This document shows positions 8,642-18,843 of a stretch of DNA of 37,662 bases, one piece after another. Origin of the DNA: an uncultured Pelagibacteraceae bacterium (GTDB lineage: Bacteria > Pseudomonadota > Alphaproteobacteria > Pelagibacterales > Pelagibacteraceae); assembly GCA_902603945.1 (NCBI GenBank), contig CACKWP010000008.1, positions 1 through 37,662 on the forward strand, given 5' to 3'. Made by a program: the position numbers and the translations under genes. The stretch's first letter is position 1. Every line of letters starts with the position of its first letter. The notes below the pieces were generated by a model. It was not told where the DNA came from, ran no database searches, and worked only from the letters and a program-made list of their open reading frames with translations.

Positions 8642-9586
8642 ATGAAAATAAAAATCCAAAAATTTTTTAGAAGTTTAATAAAACTTTTACTACCCATTAT
8701 TTACAAAATATTAATTTCATTAAAGTTAAATAGAAGAGTTATCAATTTTTTGAGTGAAAAGGCTTACAAAAGTAATGAAAAATATAATTTTAAAGAACAT
8801 ATAGAAAATTTACTCAAAAATAATAAGATTACAGCATTAGATGTTGGTGCCCAAGGAGGGTTTAATTCTGACAATTTTTTTCCTAATCAATATAACCAAT
8901 ATTTTCAAAGTATTTTAGTAGAACCTATAAAAGATGAGGCTAATAAATTTAAGGGACAAAAATTTGTTATTAATAAAGGTCTTTGGAGTAATAAAGAAAA
9001 GAAAAATTTGTATGTTTTAGATAATAGATTGGGAAGTTCATCTATGTACATGCCGAATGAGGAAGCTTTCGATTTACACAGGATTAAAAAAAAGGATTTC
9101 CAAAATTATAAAGTAACCCGAACCATTCAAATAGATTGTGATACGATAAGTAATCAACTTTCTGAACTTAATATTAAAATGTTAGATTATCTTAAGATTG
9201 ACACTCAAGGAGCTGAACTTGAAATTCTTAAAGGAATAGGAAATTTTCGACCGCTATTTCTTAAAATAGAGGCACATTTTTTTTCAATTTATAAGAATAC
9301 TCCGAGTTGGCATGAACTAGTTAATTTTCTTTATGAATTGAACTATGTTTTAATTGATTGGAAAGGAATTGGAAGTCATAGCACGAGAATTCCAGCCGAA
9401 GTTGATATGATATTTATACCAAATTTTGATAATGACTCTGGTAAAGAGTTGATAAAAGCAAATATTGAGAAATTTACAAGCTTGATGCTAATTTTTGGTC
9501 AATTAAAAGTTCTGCAAGTTATATTAAAAAGATTTAAAATTAGTGACAATAAAATAGAACAATTAGAGGATTACTACTTCAATTAA
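8642..9586 (+). CDS. FkbM family methyltransferase
   Basis: This is a SAM-dependent methyltransferase of the FkbM type, commonly found in polysaccharide and secondary-metabolite clusters. The SAM-binding motif I reads ALDVGAQGG (65-73), followed by LVEP (92-95). The hallmark YLKIDTQGAELEILKG is at about 183-198, then KIEAHF near 208-213. Residues 1-40 form a basic, hydrophobic N-terminal extension (KFFRSLIKLLLPIIYKIL) that may associate with the membrane. Length is 314 aa. Its stop overlaps the next gene's start by one base (TAATG). The family often O-methylates sugars; the actual acceptor here is unknown. Composition is very A+T-rich, as in the two neighbouring accessory genes. Confidence 0.82.
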   Translation: MKIKIQKFFRSLIKLLLPIIYKILISLKLNRRVINFLSEKAYKSNEKYNFKEHIENLLKNNKITALDVGAQGGFNSDNFFPNQYNQYFQSILVEPIKDEANKFKGQKFVINKGLWSNKEKKNLYVLDNRLGSSSMYMPNEEAFDLHRIKKKDFQNYKVTRTIQIDCDTISNQLSELNIKMLDYLKIDTQGAELEILKGIGNFRPLFLKIEAHFFSIYKNTPSWHELVNFLYELNYVLIDWKGIGSHSTRIPAEVDMIFIPNFDNDSGKELIKANIEKFTSLMLIFGQLKVLQVILKRFKISDNKIEQLEDYYFN

Positions 9587-10386
9587 TGGCTATTTATGAT
9601 TGCTTTCAATACTTTAATGAAGATCATATCGTTGATCTAAGATTAAATGTTTTGGATAAGTTTGTTGATTATTTTGTCATTTCTGAGTCAACTAAAACTC
9701 ATCAAGGTAAAACTAAAAAATTAAATTTTGATGTAAAAAAATTTTCTAAATTCAAAAAAAAAATTATTTTTATAGCAGCTGATTATAAAGAACATGTCGA
9801 CTTTGACAAACACACTGGCGGCGAGTCTCCTATAGAACAGCATCAAAGAAATGCATTAATGGAAGGTGTAAAAAAAGCTTCCCCAGAAGATCTAATAATT
9901 TTGTCTGATTCAGACGAAATTCCTGATCTCACAAAATTATCAAAGATAAATAATAAAAAAAAATTTGTAGCATTTTCTCAAAAAATGTTCATGTACAAAT
10001 TAAACTTACAAAACTTGGAAGAGAGTAATTGGATAGGTTCGAGAATTACAAAAAAGAAAAATATTAAATCATTTCAAGATCTAAGAAATTTAAAATTTAA
10101 AGATTATCCTTTTTGGAGAATAGATAAATTGAATCAACAAATAATAAATGGGGGATGGCATTTTTCATATATGCAAACGCCATCTCAAATATTAAATAAG
10201 ATAAAATCCTTTTCTCACGGAGAATATAATAATGACAATTTAAGTGAAAAAAGTATCCAAAAGAAAATATTGTCAAATGAGGATATTTTTGGAAGAGGTA
10301 TTAGATTAGAAAAAATTAAAATTGATAATACTTTCCCTGAATATATTATTCAAAATTTAGATAAGTATTCAGATTGGATAATTTAA
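9586..10386 (+). CDS. Glycosyltransferase family 17-like protein
   Basis: The 266 aa protein resembles GT17, the family of beta-1,4-N-acetylglucosaminyltransferases. The N-terminus MAIYDCFQYFNE and the LNVLDKFVDYFVISES segment (22-35) are typical. HQRNALMEG (86-94) and the metal-binding DSDEIPD (108-114) are the family's main signatures. A later GGWHFSYM segment (about 188-195) is also characteristic. It has no signal peptide or membrane segment, so it is presumably cytoplasmic, working on a nucleotide sugar. It is translationally coupled (TAATG) to the FkbM methyltransferase and is the last gene before an oppositely oriented tRNA-Arg. The acceptor is unknown; a surface glycan is a reasonable guess. 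Confidence 0.78.
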   Translation: MAIYDCFQYFNEDHIVDLRLNVLDKFVDYFVISESTKTHQGKTKKLNFDVKKFSKFKKKIIFIAADYKEHVDFDKHTGGESPIEQHQRNALMEGVKKASPEDLIILSDSDEIPDLTKLSKINNKKKFVAFSQKMFMYKLNLQNLEESNWIGSRITKKKNIKSFQDLRNLKFKDYPFWRIDKLNQQIINGGWHFSYMQTPSQILNKIKSFSHGEYNNDNLSEKSIQKKILSNEDIFGRGIRLEKIKIDNTFPEYIIQNLDKYSDWII

Positions 10387-10391
10387 AGGAG

Positions 10392-10469
10392 TGGTGCGCC
10401 GGATAGGAGTCGAACCCATAACCTCCGGAGCCGAAATCCGGCGCTCTATCCAGTTGAAGCTACCGGCGC
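10392..10469 (-). tRNA. tRNA-Arg (anticodon TCG)
   Basis: On the minus strand the sequence folds as a complete cloverleaf. The 7-bp acceptor GCGCCGG pairs with CCGGCGC, followed by discriminator A and an encoded CCA. The D arm is GCTT/GAGC. The anticodon stem CCGGA/TCCGG closes a 7-base loop TTTCGGC, giving anticodon TCG (reads CGA/CGN, Arg). The T arm ATGGG/CCTAT carries the loop TTCGACT. It lies antisense to its flanking plus-strand genes, in the only spacer longer than 100 nt in the window, between the GT17 gene and the pseudouridine synthase. Confidence 0.95.
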
Positions 10470-10493
10470 AATGTGAATAATTTAAATTAATTT

Positions 10494-11474
10494 ATGAATA
10501 ATACAATTAAATTTTCTGTTAATACTAAAAATAGTGGAAAAAGATTAGATATTTTTTTAACAGAAAATATAAATGATTTCACAAGATCGTATTTAAAAAA
10601 ATTAATTACCGATAAACAGGTAAAAATTAATGGTTCTGTAAATGTGTTACCATCAGCTAAAGTGAAATATAATGATCAAATATCAATAAACCTTATTCAA
10701 AAAAATATTCAAACTATTGCTCCAAAAAATATTAAATTAGAAATAATTTATGAAGATAAAGATTTAATGGTAATAAATAAACCAAAAGGTATGGTTGTTC
10801 ATCCGGGAGCTGGAAATTATGAAAATACTTTAGTTAATGCTTTGTTATTTAAATACAAAAAAACTTTATCTGATTTAAACGGAAAATTACGACCTGGAAT
10901 TGTTCACAGAATTGATAAAGATACTAGCGGATTAATTGTAGTAGCTAAAAATAATTTAGCTCATGCTAATCTAGGAAGTCAATTTAGCAACCACTCTATT
11001 AAAAGAAAATATCTTTGTCTATCATGGGGTGTGATCAGACCTCTTAATGGGAAAATAATTACCTTGATAAAAAGAGATCAAAAAAATAGACAATTGATGA
11101 CGGTAAGTGATATTAGCGGAAAAAAAGCTATAACAAATTACAAGACTGTAAAGGTTTTTGATATAAAAGACATTCCTAAAATAAGTTTAATTGAGTGCAA
11201 TTTAGAAACAGGAAGGACGCATCAAATCAGAGTTCATTTAAAATACAAAGGTGCCTCTTTGTTGGGAGACAAGCAGTATGGTAAAAAAAATATTAGTTTT
11301 AAAAAAGTTAACAGTGATTTTTTTACAAAATTAAATAAATTAACTGGACAAGCTTTACATGCAAAAACTTTAGAATTTTACCACCCTTCTACAAAAAAAT
11401 GGATGAGGTTTAATTCAGATCTTCCAGATGGTTTTAAAAAGATATTGAATTTACTTGAAAATTTAAGTGGTTGA
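10494..11474 (+). CDS. rluD: RluA-family 23S rRNA pseudouridine synthase (RluD-like)
   Basis: This enzyme isomerises specific uridines in 23S rRNA to pseudouridine. An N-terminal S4 RNA-binding domain covers about 16-70 (KRLDIFL ... VKING). The catalytic domain shows VINKPKGMVVHPG (93-105) and the active-site motif GIVHRIDKDTSGL (135-147), with catalytic D141. ETGRTHQIRVH, another RluA/RluD hallmark, follows near 240-250. The 326 aa length with an S4 domain favours the RluD type (helix 69 sites), but RluC cannot be excluded. Its stop is 30 nt before rpoH, and rluD-rpoH adjacency occurs in other Alphaproteobacteria. Confidence 0.9.
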   Translation: MNNTIKFSVNTKNSGKRLDIFLTENINDFTRSYLKKLITDKQVKINGSVNVLPSAKVKYNDQISINLIQKNIQTIAPKNIKLEIIYEDKDLMVINKPKGMVVHPGAGNYENTLVNALLFKYKKTLSDLNGKLRPGIVHRIDKDTSGLIVVAKNNLAHANLGSQFSNHSIKRKYLCLSWGVIRPLNGKIITLIKRDQKNRQLMTVSDISGKKAITNYKTVKVFDIKDIPKISLIECNLETGRTHQIRVHLKYKGASLLGDKQYGKKNISFKKVNSDFFTKLNKLTGQALHAKTLEFYHPSTKKWMRFNSDLPDGFKKILNLLENLSG

Positions 11475-11504
11475 AATAATAAATTAAATCTATAAATAAA
11501 AAAT

Positions 11505-12401
11505 ATGGGTGAAAAAAATCAAATTAGTAATCTTCCTGTACCTTCGGTTGGAGGTCTATCAATTTATTTAGCGCAGATAAAAAAATTTCCTATGCTCGAT
11601 GCCGAGGAAGAGTATATGCTTGCAAAAAATTGGAGAGAGAATGGAAATTTAAAAGCAGCACATAAATTAGTAACTAGTCATTTGAGACTAGTTGCAAAAA
11701 TAGCTATGGGTTATCGTGGCTATGGACTTCCTGTAAATGAATTAATTTCAGAGGGAAATCTTGGATTAATGCAAGCTGTAAAGAAATTTGATCCAGACAA
11801 AGGGTTTAGACTTGCAACCTATGCAATGTGGTGGATAAAAGCTGCAATTCAAGAATATGTTTTAAGATCATGGAGTTTGGTTAAAATGGGGACCACTACC
11901 GCTCAAAAGAAGCTTTTTTTTAATTTAAAAAAACTTAAAAATCAAATCGCTCCAGGTCAAGATGGAGATCTAAAAGACGAACATGTAAAAGAAATTTCTA
12001 AAAGATTAGACGTGGAGTCTCATGAAGTTGTGAATATGAATAGAAGAATGATGGGTCAAGAAAAATCTTTAAATGATCCTATTAAAAGTGGAGAGACGGA
12101 TGAGTGGCAAGACTGGTTGGTTGATGATACTTTGGATCAAGAATTAATAGTTTCTCAAAAACAGGAATATGATGACAAAAAAGAATTGTTGAAAAGTGCT
12201 ATGAATATTTTAAATGAAAGAGAAAAAGAAATAATTACCGCCAGAAGACTTTCCGAAGAACCAAAAACTTTAGAGGAATTAAGTAAAAAATACAAAATCA
12301 GCAGAGAAAGAATAAGGCAAATAGAAACTAAAGCTTTCGAAAAACTGCAAAAATCTATGATTAGTGCCAGTAAATCAAAAAATTTATTACCAGCAAACTA
12401 A
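11505..12401 (+). CDS. rpoH: RNA polymerase sigma factor RpoH (sigma-32)
   Basis: RpoH is the alternative sigma factor that directs RNA polymerase to heat-shock promoters. The 298 aa length is typical. Region 2 shows [18 protein letters not shown] (55-72), [18 protein letters not shown] (80-97) and [20 protein letters not shown] (101-120). The RpoH box, which separates this family from RpoD, reads [10 protein letters not shown] (134-143). The C-terminal helix-turn-helix with [12 protein letters not shown] (region 4.2) ends the protein. The start is supported by conserved N-terminal [19 protein letters not shown]-like box at 11491-11496 lies just upstream of the ATG. The gene is convergent with purA, overlapping by 4 nt. 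FtsH, which degrades RpoH in enterobacteria, is also in this window. Confidence 0.95.
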   Translation: MGEKNQISNLPVPSVGGLSIYLAQIKKFPMLDAEEEYMLAKNWRENGNLKAAHKLVTSHLRLVAKIAMGYRGYGLPVNELISEGNLGLMQAVKKFDPDKGFRLATYAMWWIKAAIQEYVLRSWSLVKMGTTTAQKKLFFNLKKLKNQIAPGQDGDLKDEHVKEISKRLDVESHEVVNMNRRMMGQEKSLNDPIKSGETDEWQDWLVDDTLDQELIVSQKQEYDDKKELLKSAMNILNEREKEIITARRLSEEPKTLEELSKKYKISRERIRQIETKAFEKLQKSMISASKSKNLLPAN

Positions 12402-13690
12402 TTATTAAAAGGGTCTTCTACCAGTATAGTATCATCTCTTTCAGGGCTCGTGGAAATACTTGATATTCGAGCACCAATAAAATCTTCTAAAGCATGAATG
12501 TATCTCTTTGCTTTATCTGGAAGATCTTTTAGATTTCTAATACCTTGAGTTTTAGTTTTCCAACCTGGAAATGATGTATACACAGGTTTTATATTGAACT
12601 GATCTTCTGTTGCTGCCGGTAAATAATCTATTTTTTTTCCATTTAATTCATATCCCACACACATTTTGATTTCATCTAATTCATCAAGTACATCAAGTTT
12701 AGTAAGGGCTATTCCGTTTATACCTGAGATTTTAATTGTTTGCCTAACTAAGACTCCATCAAACCATCCGCATCTTCTTTTTCTCGCAGTTACTGTGCCA
12801 AACTCTTTACCTCTCTGACCAAGACTTTCTCCAATTTCATCTTTTAATTCTGTTGGAAATGGACCGCTTCCTACTCTTGTAGTGTAAGCTTTTGTGATGC
12901 CTAAAATATAATTAATATTATTAGGACCTGAGCCAGAACCAGTTGCTGCCATAGCTGGGACTGTGTTTGAAGATGTTACATAAGGATAAGTCCCATGATC
13001 TACATCTAAAAGTATTCCTTGAGCACCCTCAAATAATATCTTTTTTCTTTCGTTTTTAAACTTATCTAGCTTAAGCCAGACGGGTTGAGCAAATTTTAAT
13101 ATTTCCGGTGCAATTTTTAATAATTCTTTTTTGAGCTTATCTTTTTCAAATATTTTTTTATTCAAACCTTTTCTGATTGCGTTGTGATGTAGCAACACGT
13201 TTTCTAATCTATTATCTAAATTACTTTCTAGCCTTAAATCCATAACTCTTATTGATCTTCTTCCAACTTTATCCTCATAACACGGTCCTATTCCTCTTCT
13301 AGTAGTTCCAATTTTTTCTTTACCTGCTGCATCCTCTCTGATTTCATCCATCTCTTGATGAAATGGTAAAATAAGTGATGCTGACTCCGAAATCATAAAG
13401 TTTTCAGGAGTTACTTCTATACCTTGTTTTTTTATATCTTCTATTTCGCTTAAAAGTGCCCACGGATCAATAACTACTCCATTACCAAGAATTGAAATTT
13501 TTCCTTTTCTAACAATACCAGATGGTAATAATCTTAATTTAAATACTTTTTTATCAATAACTAAAGTATGACCAGCATTGTGACCTCCTTGAAATCTTAC
13601 TACCACATCTGCCTCACTAGATAACCAGTCAACTATTTTTCCTTTTCCCTCGTCTCCCCACTGGGATCCTACAACAACAACATTTTGCAT
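12398..13690 (-). CDS. purA: Adenylosuccinate synthetase
   Basis: PurA links IMP and aspartate, using GTP, to form adenylosuccinate, the first committed step to AMP. The 430 aa length is normal. The P-loop-like [11 protein letters not shown] (8-18) is present, followed by [10 protein letters not shown] (35-44). Other family blocks are [12 protein letters not shown] (near 130), [31 protein letters not shown] and [10 protein letters not shown], the last in the IMP-binding region. The start ATG overlaps the thiD stop by one base. The gene converges on rpoH. Assignment is secure. Confidence 0.97.
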   Translation of the reverse strand: MQNVVVVGSQWGDEGKGKIVDWLSSEADVVVRFQGGHNAGHTLVIDKKVFKLRLLPSGIVRKGKISILGNGVVIDPWALLSEIEDIKKQGIEVTPENFMISESASLILPFHQEMDEIREDAAGKEKIGTTRRGIGPCYEDKVGRRSIRVMDLRLESNLDNRLENVLLHHNAIRKGLNKKIFEKDKLKKELLKIAPEILKFAQPVWLKLDKFKNERKKILFEGAQGILLDVDHGTYPYVTSSNTVPAMAATGSGSGPNNINYILGITKAYTTRVGSGPFPTELKDEIGESLGQRGKEFGTVTARKRRCGWFDGVLVRQTIKISGINGIALTKLDVLDELDEIKMCVGYELNGKKIDYLPAATEDQFNIKPVYTSFPGWKTKTQGIRNLKDLPDKAKRYIHALEDFIGARISSISTSPERDDTILVEDPFNN

Positions 13691-14502
13691 TAATTAATCT
13701 TTTTATTTAACATAATAGAATTTAAGTGATTTATTGGACCGTTTCCTTTTCCTAAATTTAAATTTGATCTTATTGCTTCATTAACATATTTAATTCCAAG
13801 CTCACAAGATTTAATCAAATCTTTTCCACATGATAGTTTAGTTGCAATAGCAGTAGACAAAGTACAGCCGGTTCCATGAGTATTTTTTGTTGAGTACTTT
13901 CTGCTTTTAAATATTTTTACATTTTTTTTATTTAACAAAACATCATTCATTTCGTTAGATCTTAAATGTCCACCTTTTATAAGCACATTTTTTGCTCCTA
14001 AGTTAATTAATATTTTTCCTGCTTTTATCATATCTTTTAGGGAATTAATTTTTGTTTTTGTTAAAATTTCTGCTTCTGGGATATTAGGTGTTATCAAAAA
14101 AGTTTTTTTAATTAATTTATTTTTTATAAAATTTATTGCTGAATTATTGAGTAATTTGGTGCCACTTTTTGCAACCATCACAGGATCAAGAACTACCTTT
14201 TTAACTTTAATTTTTTTCAAAGATTTGAGCACAGAAAGAATAACTCCCTTCGAATGTAACATGCCAATTTTTATTGCATCTGGTTTTATATCTTTTGATG
14301 TAAACTCAATTTGTTTGGATATTTCTTTAGGCTTCACCGGTACAATCGATTTAACACCAGTGGTATTTTGAGCTGTAATTGCTGTTATAGCTGTCATTGC
14401 GTAACAGCCTAAAGCTGTAACGGTTTTAATATCAGCTTGAATTCCAGCACCTCCAGAAGAGTCTGAACCTGCAATTATTAATATTTTAGATTTTGGCCTC
14501 AT
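13690..14502 (-). CDS. thiD: Hydroxymethylpyrimidine / phosphomethylpyrimidine kinase
   Basis: ThiD phosphorylates 4-amino-5-hydroxymethyl-2-methylpyrimidine (HMP) to HMP-P and then HMP-PP for thiamine synthesis. The protein has 270 aa and the ribokinase-like fold. The N-terminal substrate motif [17 protein letters not shown] (11-27) is clear. A central [12 protein letters not shown] is present, and the C-terminal anion hole and catalytic base appear in [14 protein letters not shown], near 204-217. It sits between glmM (3 nt gap) and purA (1 nt overlap). No TPP-riboswitch-like element is visible upstream, since the gene is embedded in a long operon. Known SAR11 strains salvage an HMP-like pyrimidine; this gene and the ThiE-like gene at 32419 fit that, by inference. 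Confidence 0.94.
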   Translation of the reverse strand: MRPKSKILIIAGSDSSGGAGIQADIKTVTALGCYAMTAITAITAQNTTGVKSIVPVKPKEISKQIEFTSKDIKPDAIKIGMLHSKGVILSVLKSLKKIKVKKVVLDPVMVAKSGTKLLNNSAINFIKNKLIKKTFLITPNIPEAEILTKTKINSLKDMIKAGKILINLGAKNVLIKGGHLRSNEMNDVLLNKKNVKIFKSRKYSTKNTHGTGCTLSTAIATKLSCGKDLIKSCELGIKYVNEAIRSNLNLGKGNGPINHLNSIMLNKKIN

Positions 14503-14505
14503 TAA

Positions 14506-15837
14506 TTAATAAATTTGTTTTTTTACTAAATCTATACATTTGTTCATTAAAGAGCGATTGAAAGTCTCACACATAATTCTAATTTTGGACTCTGTGCCAG
14601 AAGATCTAACTAATAACCTTCCCTTATTTTTAATTAGTTTATTCGCATATTTAATAGCTTTTTTACATTTTGGAGAGTTTATAATTTGCTTATTTTTCAC
14701 TTTTATATTTATAAGTTTTTGGGGAACTGGTTTGTAAACTCTAAAAATCTCACTAGCTAATTTTCCTTTTCTTAAAGCAAATAATATTTCCAAGGCTACT
14801 AGAATGCCGTCCCCTGTCGTAGCAAAATTACCTAAAATTATATGACCTGATTGTTCCCCGCCAAGATTAAAATTATATTTTTTCATCATTTCCTTCACAT
14901 ACCTGTCACCCACGTTTGATCTTTTAAATCTAATTTTCTCAGAGTTAAAAAATTGCTCTAAACCATAGTTCGACATCAAGGTGCCTATTACACCACCTTT
15001 AAGAATTTTTTTCCTTTTCCATCTTTTTGCAATCATTGCAATAATTTGGTCACCGTCAATTATTTGAGATTTTTCATCACACATAATGACTCTATCAGCA
15101 TCACCATCAAGAGCTATACCTAAGTCTGCCTTAAATTTTTTTACACTTTTCTTTAAAACACCAGGAAATGTTGATCCACAGTTATCATTAATATTTAGTC
15201 CATTAGGTGATGTGCCAATTGCAAATACTTTTGCCCCTAAATCAGATAGTAGTTTTGGAGCAGATTTATATCCTGCTCCATTAGCGCAATCTATTACTAT
15301 TCGCATATTTTTAAGACTAAAATTACTAGGAAAATTTTCTTTTAAAATCTTCATATACTTATCATTGCCATCTTCTAATCTTTTTACTCTTCCTAAAAAT
15401 TTTGGTTCAGACAAATGGTTTATTGTTTTTTTATCAATTAAATTTTCAATTTTTTTTTCTATCTTATCTGATAACTTCATTCCGTCCGGCCCAAATAATT
15501 TTAAACCATTGTCATGAAAAGGGTTGTGTGAAGCTGTTATCATTATACCAAGATTAGCTTTCATTTTTTTTGTAAGCATGGCCAATCCATTGGTAGGCAA
15601 GGGGCCTAAAGTAAATATATGCATCCCAGCTGAAGCTAAACCTGAAACTAAGGCTGGTTCTAGAGTGTATCCAGATAATCGGGTGTCTTTAGCTATAATT
15701 GCAACTTGTTTTTTTTTTTTCAAATTTTTGAAGTATGTTCCAGCAGCTAAACCAAATTTAAAAAATTTTTCACCATTAATATTTCCAATATTTACTGTTC
15801 CTCTAATACCATCTGTGCCAAAATATTTTTTTTTCAT
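14506..15837 (-). CDS. glmM: Phosphoglucosamine mutase
   Basis: GlmM converts glucosamine-6-phosphate to glucosamine-1-phosphate on the way to UDP-GlcNAc for peptidoglycan and LPS. It has 443 aa, the family's size. The N-terminal FGTDGIRG (6-13) is typical. The phosphorylated serine lies in ITASHNPFHDNGLKLF (S103). The metal loop is LDGDADRVI, the sugar-binding motif is GGEQSGHI and the phosphate-binding motif is RSSGTESKIRIM. It overlaps folP by 4 nt, and the ftsH-folP-glmM order is conserved in many bacteria. UDP-GlcNAc made from its product is also the usual donor for GT17 enzymes, though no direct link is shown. Confidence 0.96.
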   Translation of the reverse strand: MKKKYFGTDGIRGTVNIGNINGEKFFKFGLAAGTYFKNLKKKKQVAIIAKDTRLSGYTLEPALVSGLASAGMHIFTLGPLPTNGLAMLTKKMKANLGIMITASHNPFHDNGLKLFGPDGMKLSDKIEKKIENLIDKKTINHLSEPKFLGRVKRLEDGNDKYMKILKENFPSNFSLKNMRIVIDCANGAGYKSAPKLLSDLGAKVFAIGTSPNGLNINDNCGSTFPGVLKKSVKKFKADLGIALDGDADRVIMCDEKSQIIDGDQIIAMIAKRWKRKKILKGGVIGTLMSNYGLEQFFNSEKIRFKRSNVGDRYVKEMMKKYNFNLGGEQSGHIILGNFATTGDGILVALEILFALRKGKLASEIFRVYKPVPQKLINIKVKNKQIINSPKCKKAIKYANKLIKNKGRLLVRSSGTESKIRIMCETFNRSLMNKCIDLVKKQIY

Positions 15838-16892
15838 TTATTTAATAACGCTTCAAATACTAAAAGACTTTGCTTAACTTCACCAATATTGTGAACTCTA
15901 AAAATTTTAATTCCTTGTGAATAAGAAAAAATAATTGATGATATAGTTCCTCCAATTCTTTCTAAAGTATCGTAATTTCCAGAAATTTGTTCAATAAATC
16001 TTTTTCTAGATGTGCCAATTAATATAGGAAAACCGAGCGAATGAAATAAAGAAATCTTTCTTAAAATCATCAAATTATGTTTCAAGTTTTTTCCAAATCC
16101 AATGCCAGGGTCTAAAATCAGTTTTTTTTTTCTTTTATTTCCATCAAATTTTTTTATCTTATTTTCAAAAAAATCGTAAATATCAAGTAAAACATGGTCA
16201 TAGGTAGGATTAATCTGCATCGTTTGTGGAGTTCCTTGCATATGATGAATTATTTTCCATAAGTTTTTATTTTTTACTAAATCAAAAGATTTTGGATCAA
16301 ATTTAAAACAGGAAACATCATTAATAATATCTGCTTTATGCTTTATTGAAAAATTCATTACCAATGATTTTCTAGTATCGATTGACAATAAAGTTTTTGG
16401 AAATTTTTTTTTAAATTTTTCCAGTAATTTATATACTCTTTGTAACTCTTTTTTTGGAGTTATAATTTTAGATCCAGGTCTTGTTGACTCTCCCCCTATA
16501 TCGATAATATCAGCGCCAAATTTTTTTAGATTATTGATTCTAGCAATAGCTTTTACATAAGAGTTAAATTTACCTCCGTCTGAAAAGCTGTCTGGAGTCA
16601 TGTTAACTATACCCATCAACATATGATTTTTTTTTCTTAAAAAAACTCTTTTTGATGTAATCTTTTCAATATCCGAGTTAATTTTTTTTTTTAAAAAAGG
16701 ATTTAGTTTATTAATATCTTTAATATTTATAACTTTGGATTTTACTCTCTTTTTGTCTCTAGTAAAAATTTCTATTTGATTAAATGATATAGAGTTATAT
16801 CCACAAAGAGGGAGGGTTAATTTTTTCCTAATTAATTCTTTTGATTTTTGACCATAAAAAAAATTACACGCACGAGTGTAATATTTTTTCAT
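15834..16892 (-). CDS. folP: Dihydropteroate synthase
   Basis: FolP condenses HMP-dihydropterin diphosphate with p-aminobenzoate to form dihydropteroate in folate synthesis. The TIM-barrel core begins at GIVNMTPDSFSDGGKF (94-109) and continues with GADIIDIGGESTRPGS (about 130-145), SIDTRKS and the C-terminal GTSRKRFI. At 352 aa it is about 70 aa longer than E. coli FolP (282 aa). The extra length is a Lys-rich N-terminal segment of about 90 residues before the barrel; longer DHPS N-termini occur in other Alphaproteobacteria. The ftsH gene ends 5 nt upstream of this start. The start at 16892 is the furthest ATG in frame; a shorter start at M91 or M93 would remove the extension but still keep the barrel. 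Confidence 0.93.
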   Translation of the reverse strand: MKKYYTRACNFFYGQKSKELIRKKLTLPLCGYNSISFNQIEIFTRDKKRVKSKVINIKDINKLNPFLKKKINSDIEKITSKRVFLRKKNHMLMGIVNMTPDSFSDGGKFNSYVKAIARINNLKKFGADIIDIGGESTRPGSKIITPKKELQRVYKLLEKFKKKFPKTLLSIDTRKSLVMNFSIKHKADIINDVSCFKFDPKSFDLVKNKNLWKIIHHMQGTPQTMQINPTYDHVLLDIYDFFENKIKKFDGNKRKKKLILDPGIGFGKNLKHNLMILRKISLFHSLGFPILIGTSRKRFIEQISGNYDTLERIGGTISSIIFSYSQGIKIFRVHNIGEVKQSLLVFEALLNK

Positions 16893-16897
16893 ATATA

Positions 16898-18805
16898 TTA
16901 TATCGCTGGTTTAGGTTTTAATCCTAAAGAACCGAGGGCAGATGATGATTTACCATCATCATTTTCTTCCTCTTTAAAAGATCTTGTCGGTTTTATATCT
17001 TTTAAAATTAAATCTCTTATTTCATCTCCAGTTAGAGTTTCATAAACTAATAAAGCTTTAGCTAGTTTTATTAAGTCGTCTTTCTTTTCTGTTAAAATTT
17101 TAGTTGCAGTATTATATGCCTCATCAATTAGTTTTCTCACCTCTAAGTCAACTTTTTTTGCTATTTCCTCTGACATATTCTGTTGAGTTGCAACTGATCT
17201 CCCTAAGAATACCTCTTGCTCGTTTTCGCCATACTCTATAGGCCCTAGTTCTTCGCTCATTCCATATTTCATAACCATTTCTTTTGCTAATCGAGTTGCT
17301 TGATTTATATCAGATCCTTGGCCACCACCTGCTCCAGTTGATATATTTTCTTTTCCAAAAATCACTTCTTCTGCAACTCTTCCTCCAAACAATATTGCTA
17401 ATCGAGATTTCAATTGTTTTATAGATTTACCATACTGATCTCTCTCCGGAAGTTGCATAACCATACCTAGTGCTCTACCTCTAGGTATTATAGTTGCTTT
17501 ATGTATTGGGTCTGTATTTTTGACATTCAAAGCTACAATTGCGTGTCCTCCTTCATGATGAGCAGTTTTATTTTTCTCATCTTCTGACATAACCATGGTT
17601 CTTCTCTCTGCTCCCATCATTACTTTATCTTTAGCTTCTTCAACATCGGACATTGTAACAACTCTTTTATTCTTTCTTGCAGCAAGAAGCGCCGACTCAT
17701 TTATTAAGTTAGCTAAATCAGCTCCAGAAAAGCCTGGAGTCCCTCTTGCAATTGTTCTTAGTTTTACATCTGGCCCTGTGCTAATTTTTTTAACATGAAC
17801 TTTTAAGATTGCTTCTCTACCGATTATATCTGGATTACCCACTACGACTTGTCTGTCAAATCTTCCTGGTCTTAATAAAGCAGGATCTAAAACGTCTGGC
17901 CTATTAGTTGCAGCTATTAGAATAATTCCCTCGTTAGTATCAAAACCATCCATCTCTACAAGTAATTGGTTAAGAGTTTGTTCTCTTTCATCATTTCCTC
18001 CCCCTAAACCTGCTCCTCTGCTTCTTCCAACCGCGTCAATCTCATCTATAAAAATAATGCATGGTGAGTGTTTTTTTCCTTGTTCAAACATATCCCTAAC
18101 TCTAGATGCACCAACACCTACAAACATTTCTACAAAGTCTGATCCTGATATTGAAAAAAACGGAACATTGGCTTCGCCTGCAATAGCTTTAGCTAATAAA
18201 GTTTTACCTGTGCCTGGTGGGCCGATTAAAAGTGCTCCCTTTGGAATTTTTCCACCTAGACGACTAAATTTTTTTGGATCTTTTAAAAACTCAACAATCT
18301 CTTCAACTTCTTCTTTAGCCTCTTCAACGCCTGCAACATCGTTGAAAGTAACTTTACCTTGTGCTTCGTTCAAAAGTTTAGCTTTTGATCTTCCAAATCC
18401 CATTGCTCCTCCTTTGCCACCTTGCATTTGGCGCATAAAGAATATCCAAACACCAATTAGTAAAAGCATAGGAAACCAAGATAATAAAATTCCTAGTAAT
18501 GAAGGCATTTTATCTTCTTGAGGTGCAGCTACAATACTCACTCCTTTAGAAGAGAGCTTATCAACTAATTCTGGATAGTTTGGAGAATAAGTTTTAAAAG
18601 TCTTCCCATTAGCTAAAACACCAGAAATATTATTTCCTTGTATTTGAACCTCAACAACTCTTCCAGCATCAACCTCATTTAAAAAGTTAGAGAAAGGTAA
18701 TGTATTTTTCTCAGAATTTATTTTGTTTGGGTCCTGAAACATATTAAATAGTCCAACTGAAAGTAAGACAATTATGACCCACATTATTAAGTTTTTTAAA
18801 TTCAT
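16898..18805 (-). CDS. ftsH: ATP-dependent zinc metalloprotease FtsH
   Basis: FtsH is a membrane-anchored AAA+ protease that extracts and degrades damaged or regulatory membrane and cytoplasmic proteins. Its 635 aa contain an N-terminal helix (5-22), a periplasmic domain, a second transmembrane helix (about 103-124), Walker A GPPGTGKT (195-202), Walker [14 protein letters not shown] (about 249-261) and the arginine-finger region [20 protein letters not shown] (299-318). The zinc site is HEGGH (417-421), and GSDINQAT supplies the third ligand region. The gene follows tilS after a 96-nt spacer, the longest within the minus-strand block, so it probably has its own promoter. A -10-like TAGAAT lies at 18844-18849. 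Confidence 0.97.
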   Translation of the reverse strand: MNLKNLIMWVIIVLLSVGLFNMFQDPNKINSEKNTLPFSNFLNEVDAGRVVEVQIQGNNISGVLANGKTFKTYSPNYPELVDKLSSKGVSIVAAPQEDKMPSLLGILLSWFPMLLLIGVWIFFMRQMQGGKGGAMGFGRSKAKLLNEAQGKVTFNDVAGVEEAKEEVEEIVEFLKDPKKFSRLGGKIPKGALLIGPPGTGKTLLAKAIAGEANVPFFSISGSDFVEMFVGVGASRVRDMFEQGKKHSPCIIFIDEIDAVGRSRGAGLGGGNDEREQTLNQLLVEMDGFDTNEGIILIAATNRPDVLDPALLRPGRFDRQVVVGNPDIIGREAILKVHVKKISTGPDVKLRTIARGTPGFSGADLANLINESALLAARKNKRVVTMSDVEEAKDKVMMGAERRTMVMSEDEKNKTAHHEGGHAIVALNVKNTDPIHKATIIPRGRALGMVMQLPERDQYGKSIKQLKSRLAILFGGRVAEEVIFGKENISTGAGGGQGSDINQATRLAKEMVMKYGMSEELGPIEYGENEQEVFLGRSVATQQNMSEEIAKKVDLEVRKLIDEAYNTATKILTEKKDDLIKLAKALLVYETLTGDEIRDLILKDIKPTRSFKEEENDDGKSSSALGSLGLKPKPAI

Positions 18806-18843
18806 ATTTTTTAAATAGTAATTAATTTAATTAAAACAAGTGT

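Noticed and set aside
10387-10493. Possible integration site at tRNA-Arg for the accessory trio to its left
   Set aside because: I looked left of the trio for a second copy of the tRNA 3' end (an att repeat) and for an integrase gene and saw neither, so I do not call an integrated element.
13680-14510. TPP riboswitch near thiD
   Set aside because: thiD is packed between glmM and purA with spacers of 3 nt or less, so there is no leader that could hold one; none was seen upstream of the ThiE-like gene either.
15086-15877. Plus-strand ORFs of 143 and 117 codons inside glmM
   Set aside because: They run antisense to well-conserved GlmM motifs and have no family signal of their own.
18057-18521. 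Plus-strand 154-codon ORF inside ftsH
   Set aside because: It is a shadow of the conserved FtsH AAA domain and encodes a Pro/Ser-rich sequence with no recognisable motif.
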